Source: Prinia subflava (taxonomy: Eukaryota; Chordata; Aves; Passeriformes; Cisticolidae). Taken from it: a DNA stretch of 64,000 nucleotides. The notes below the pieces were generated by a model. That model made no database searches, had not been told where the DNA came from, and was given only the letters and a program-made list of their open reading frames with translations. The translations under genes were made by a program, and so were the position numbers. The stretch covers positions 11,096,001-11,160,000 of the forward strand of contig NC_086259.1 of NCBI RefSeq assembly GCF_021018805.1, written 5' to 3'. The first letter of the stretch is position 1. The number at the start of each line of letters is the position of its first letter. Below, one piece after another: positions 61,880-64,000 of this stretch.

Positions 61880-62310
61880 CCCTTTTTCCCTTTAACTACA
61901 GTCGAACCAGTGAACTAATATGATGCCTGCTTCAAATAAATGTATTTGCTGCCTCTGTGCATGATAAGTTTTCATTTAGTCTATGATCAGCTGACAGTAT
62001 GCAAGTTTGCAGATACCAGTAATTGAATACAGATAACCTTGGTTGTTGACCTATGCAGAGCCATGACTGTCTAGTTTCCATTGTTTCTGTTTTTGCTGGT
62101 TGACACAAAACTGATGTGGGCTGAATTTATATATTAGCCCTCCATTATAGTGGGAATTGCTTATCGTTATGGATGGATATTGCAAGAAGTTTCTATTTAT
62201 TTAACCTAATAAGAAGGCAAAAAGGAATGTGATTGGGCCAACCCAGGAACAAATTTAACCCTTAGCAACCTGGCTAGTTTCTGCATAGATAGCAGGGCAT
62301 GGAAAGGACA
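61880..62310. promoter_or_regulatory. Candidate conserved noncoding element with E-box/MEIS and GATA motifs
   Basis: An E-box CAGCTG at 61988-61993 overlaps a MEIS-type TGACAG at 61992-61997. A GATA-type AGATAA follows at 62031-62036. The block has no open frame and no repeat similarity. Composite E-box and MEIS sites occur in developmental enhancers, but no comparative evidence is available here. Confidence 0.28.
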
Positions 62311-64000
62311 TCTGTCTTGTTTCTATTTTTTCACAAATTGATTTTCTTTTTGGTTGGAGGGATTATTTTTTTTTTTTTCTAGCAAACAATGCCATGAAAT
62401 ATTGAAAAACTGTTTGAAGTTGAGGGCTGTGAAGGAGCCAAGCAGTGCTGGATATCCAAATCCTCTTGGCTTTTGATAGCAGTAGACAGCTAATTCTCCT
62501 AGACTTCATTGAGTGCCAGTCTGAAAAGACTAAAAGGTAGAGTTTGCCAAGGGATGAAGAGGACAGTGGCACCCTGTGAGAGCTGCCTGCTAAACACAGT
62601 ATGGGCTTCAAATCTCTTCCCAGAAGCTGCTCCTCTGCAGGTTGCTGCTGTCTCCTCCTTGTGTACATTGCAGCCAGGATTAGACTCCTTTCGTTGTTTG
62701 CAAGGGTTGTGATGAGCTTGGTTTGCATTTCACCCTGGCTGTGATTAGTTGTGAGTGTTTCCAGTTACCTATGAAATTATTTGGATCCAGAATGAAAATT
62801 CAGGCTTTTAAATACAGTGATTATTGCAAGCTGCTAACTCACAAGGTACATTGCAGCAGCCTGGGAATGACTGACCCACTGGCTGCAGGAGGGCAGCAAC
62901 AAATAAGAGAGGCATCTGCTTTTTTCTTCAGCTATTAAAATGGTGGTCAAACTCTGGCCACATTGACATTGGTGGCAAAATGTCAAGGCAACTGTTTCCT
63001 GGTGTGGGTGGAATGGTGGACAGCTTTTTTTCCCCGAGAGGAACAGAAGAAATCCTGACTGAAGTGGCAGTGGAGAGGCCACTGGACATTTCAGAAAAGT
63101 GTTCATTAACTGTGGGCTCATGACCAGGTTATTGAGCCCCTGCAGAGGTTTTATATACCAGCTATTCAGGCCTTGCTAATGTTATGCACCAGGACTCATA
63201 TGAGGTTTGTTCAAGACCATGAATGCAAAATGGCCAGCTGGAATTCTGATCACTTTGTGGAATACAGTAAAGCACATGGAAATGTGATACTGCTGCTCAT
63301 ATTGAAACCCCTGCTTTTAGTCCTTTTCAGCAGCGAGAGTGAGTAACATGAAGTCCCACTATGGCTGAATTCTGTTTTTGTTAAACTGAGGTGTCAATCA
63401 AGTTAGTCAAACTGAGACAGTTTTTCAAAATGGCTTTCAACCCCTCCTGTAAATGGTTTTCTTTGCAAATTCTTTTCAAAATTCTAGGGAGCCATGAAAA
63501 GGGAATTTTAAACATCCCCTTTTTTGGGCCACCTTTCTGAACCTTGTCACCCACTGATGGATCTTAGTTTGGCTGTGAAGATGGACACTAAGAAGCTGTG
63601 GGAATGCAGTGCCCAGTTAAGATATCACATTCCTCTTCTGTATGTATTTAAGGATGAGAAGTACTGAGAAATATCAAATACTTCAAAGAATAGACCTTTT
63701 ACTTCTGGAAAGAAATTTTTTCCCCATCCCCTCCCCCCACACACTGCTGCCTTCAAGGAGTAATGAGCGCAAGGTCAACGCAGTGTTTTTACAGGCATTT
63801 GCTTTCTTTGGGGATCCAAGACCCAGGAAAAAGAAAATTAAATCACCTCCTAGAGCACAGGGATATTTATTTCCTTGAAGTAAATCAAGCCATGCTGCCA
63901 AACAATGATTACAGACCCATTAATAGGTTAATCATTATAACTGCAATGGTGTCATGGCACCTTACTCTCAGTAGCTCTGTCAACATCTTTGTCAAGTTGC
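62311..64000. other. Spacer to window end without a recognised gene
   Basis: A 13-base T run lies at 62366-62378. Frames of 67-121 codons at 62.36-62.95 kb overlap on both strands and are unrecognised. The end of the window gives no sign of a gene beginning. Confidence 0.6.

Noticed and set aside
1..64000. CRISPR arrays, bacterial operons, riboswitches or replication origins
   Set aside because: The DNA is vertebrate in character. No regularly spaced repeats or prokaryotic gene organisation is present.

Overview
The window looks like nuclear DNA of a passerine bird. The best evidence is a SINE at about 12155-12296, read on the minus strand. Its head is a nearly complete tRNA-Ile-like sequence with A and B boxes, and its tail is a CR1 LINE 3' end. 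From recalled family knowledge this is the TguSINE1 architecture of songbirds. Two CR1 3'-end fragments (34590-34722 minus, 52827-53003 plus) agree with a bird. The rest is AT-rich and CpG-poor, with simple repeats and few interspersed repeats, as expected of a compact avian genome.

I recognise no protein-coding gene, tRNA or rRNA gene, CRISPR array or intact mobile element. Open frames are short, often lack an ATG start, and cluster in GC-richer patches where both strands are open by composition. The longest (minus strand, 41694-42248 from its first ATG) matches no family I know and is listed only as a candidate. A 71-codon frame at 56900-57115 has a Kozak-like start in a small CpG-rich patch.

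Layout: 1-8280 is plain AT-rich spacer. 8281-8460 has a diverged 21-bp repeat at 70-bp spacing with homeodomain-type cores. 8461-16480 holds poly-T, an inverted-repeat relic, the SINE and a GC-richer patch. 16481-24630 contains several stretches that read like conserved noncoding elements (16.5, 17.8, 18.8, 22.8 and 24.2 kb). 24631-40420 is mostly spacer with relic repeats and the older CR1. 40425-49440 contains two more element-like stretches, the long open frame and a third relic inverted repeat. 49441-53003 holds a 48-base poly-T and the younger CR1. 53004-64000 includes the CpG-rich patch, three further element-like stretches, and a tRNA-Lys-like match that could be a retroviral primer-binding-site relic.

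The likely interpretation is a gene desert or very large intron carrying distal regulatory DNA. Conservation cannot be measured from one sequence, so those calls rest on texture and motif content. No operon or pathway relationships can be inferred.
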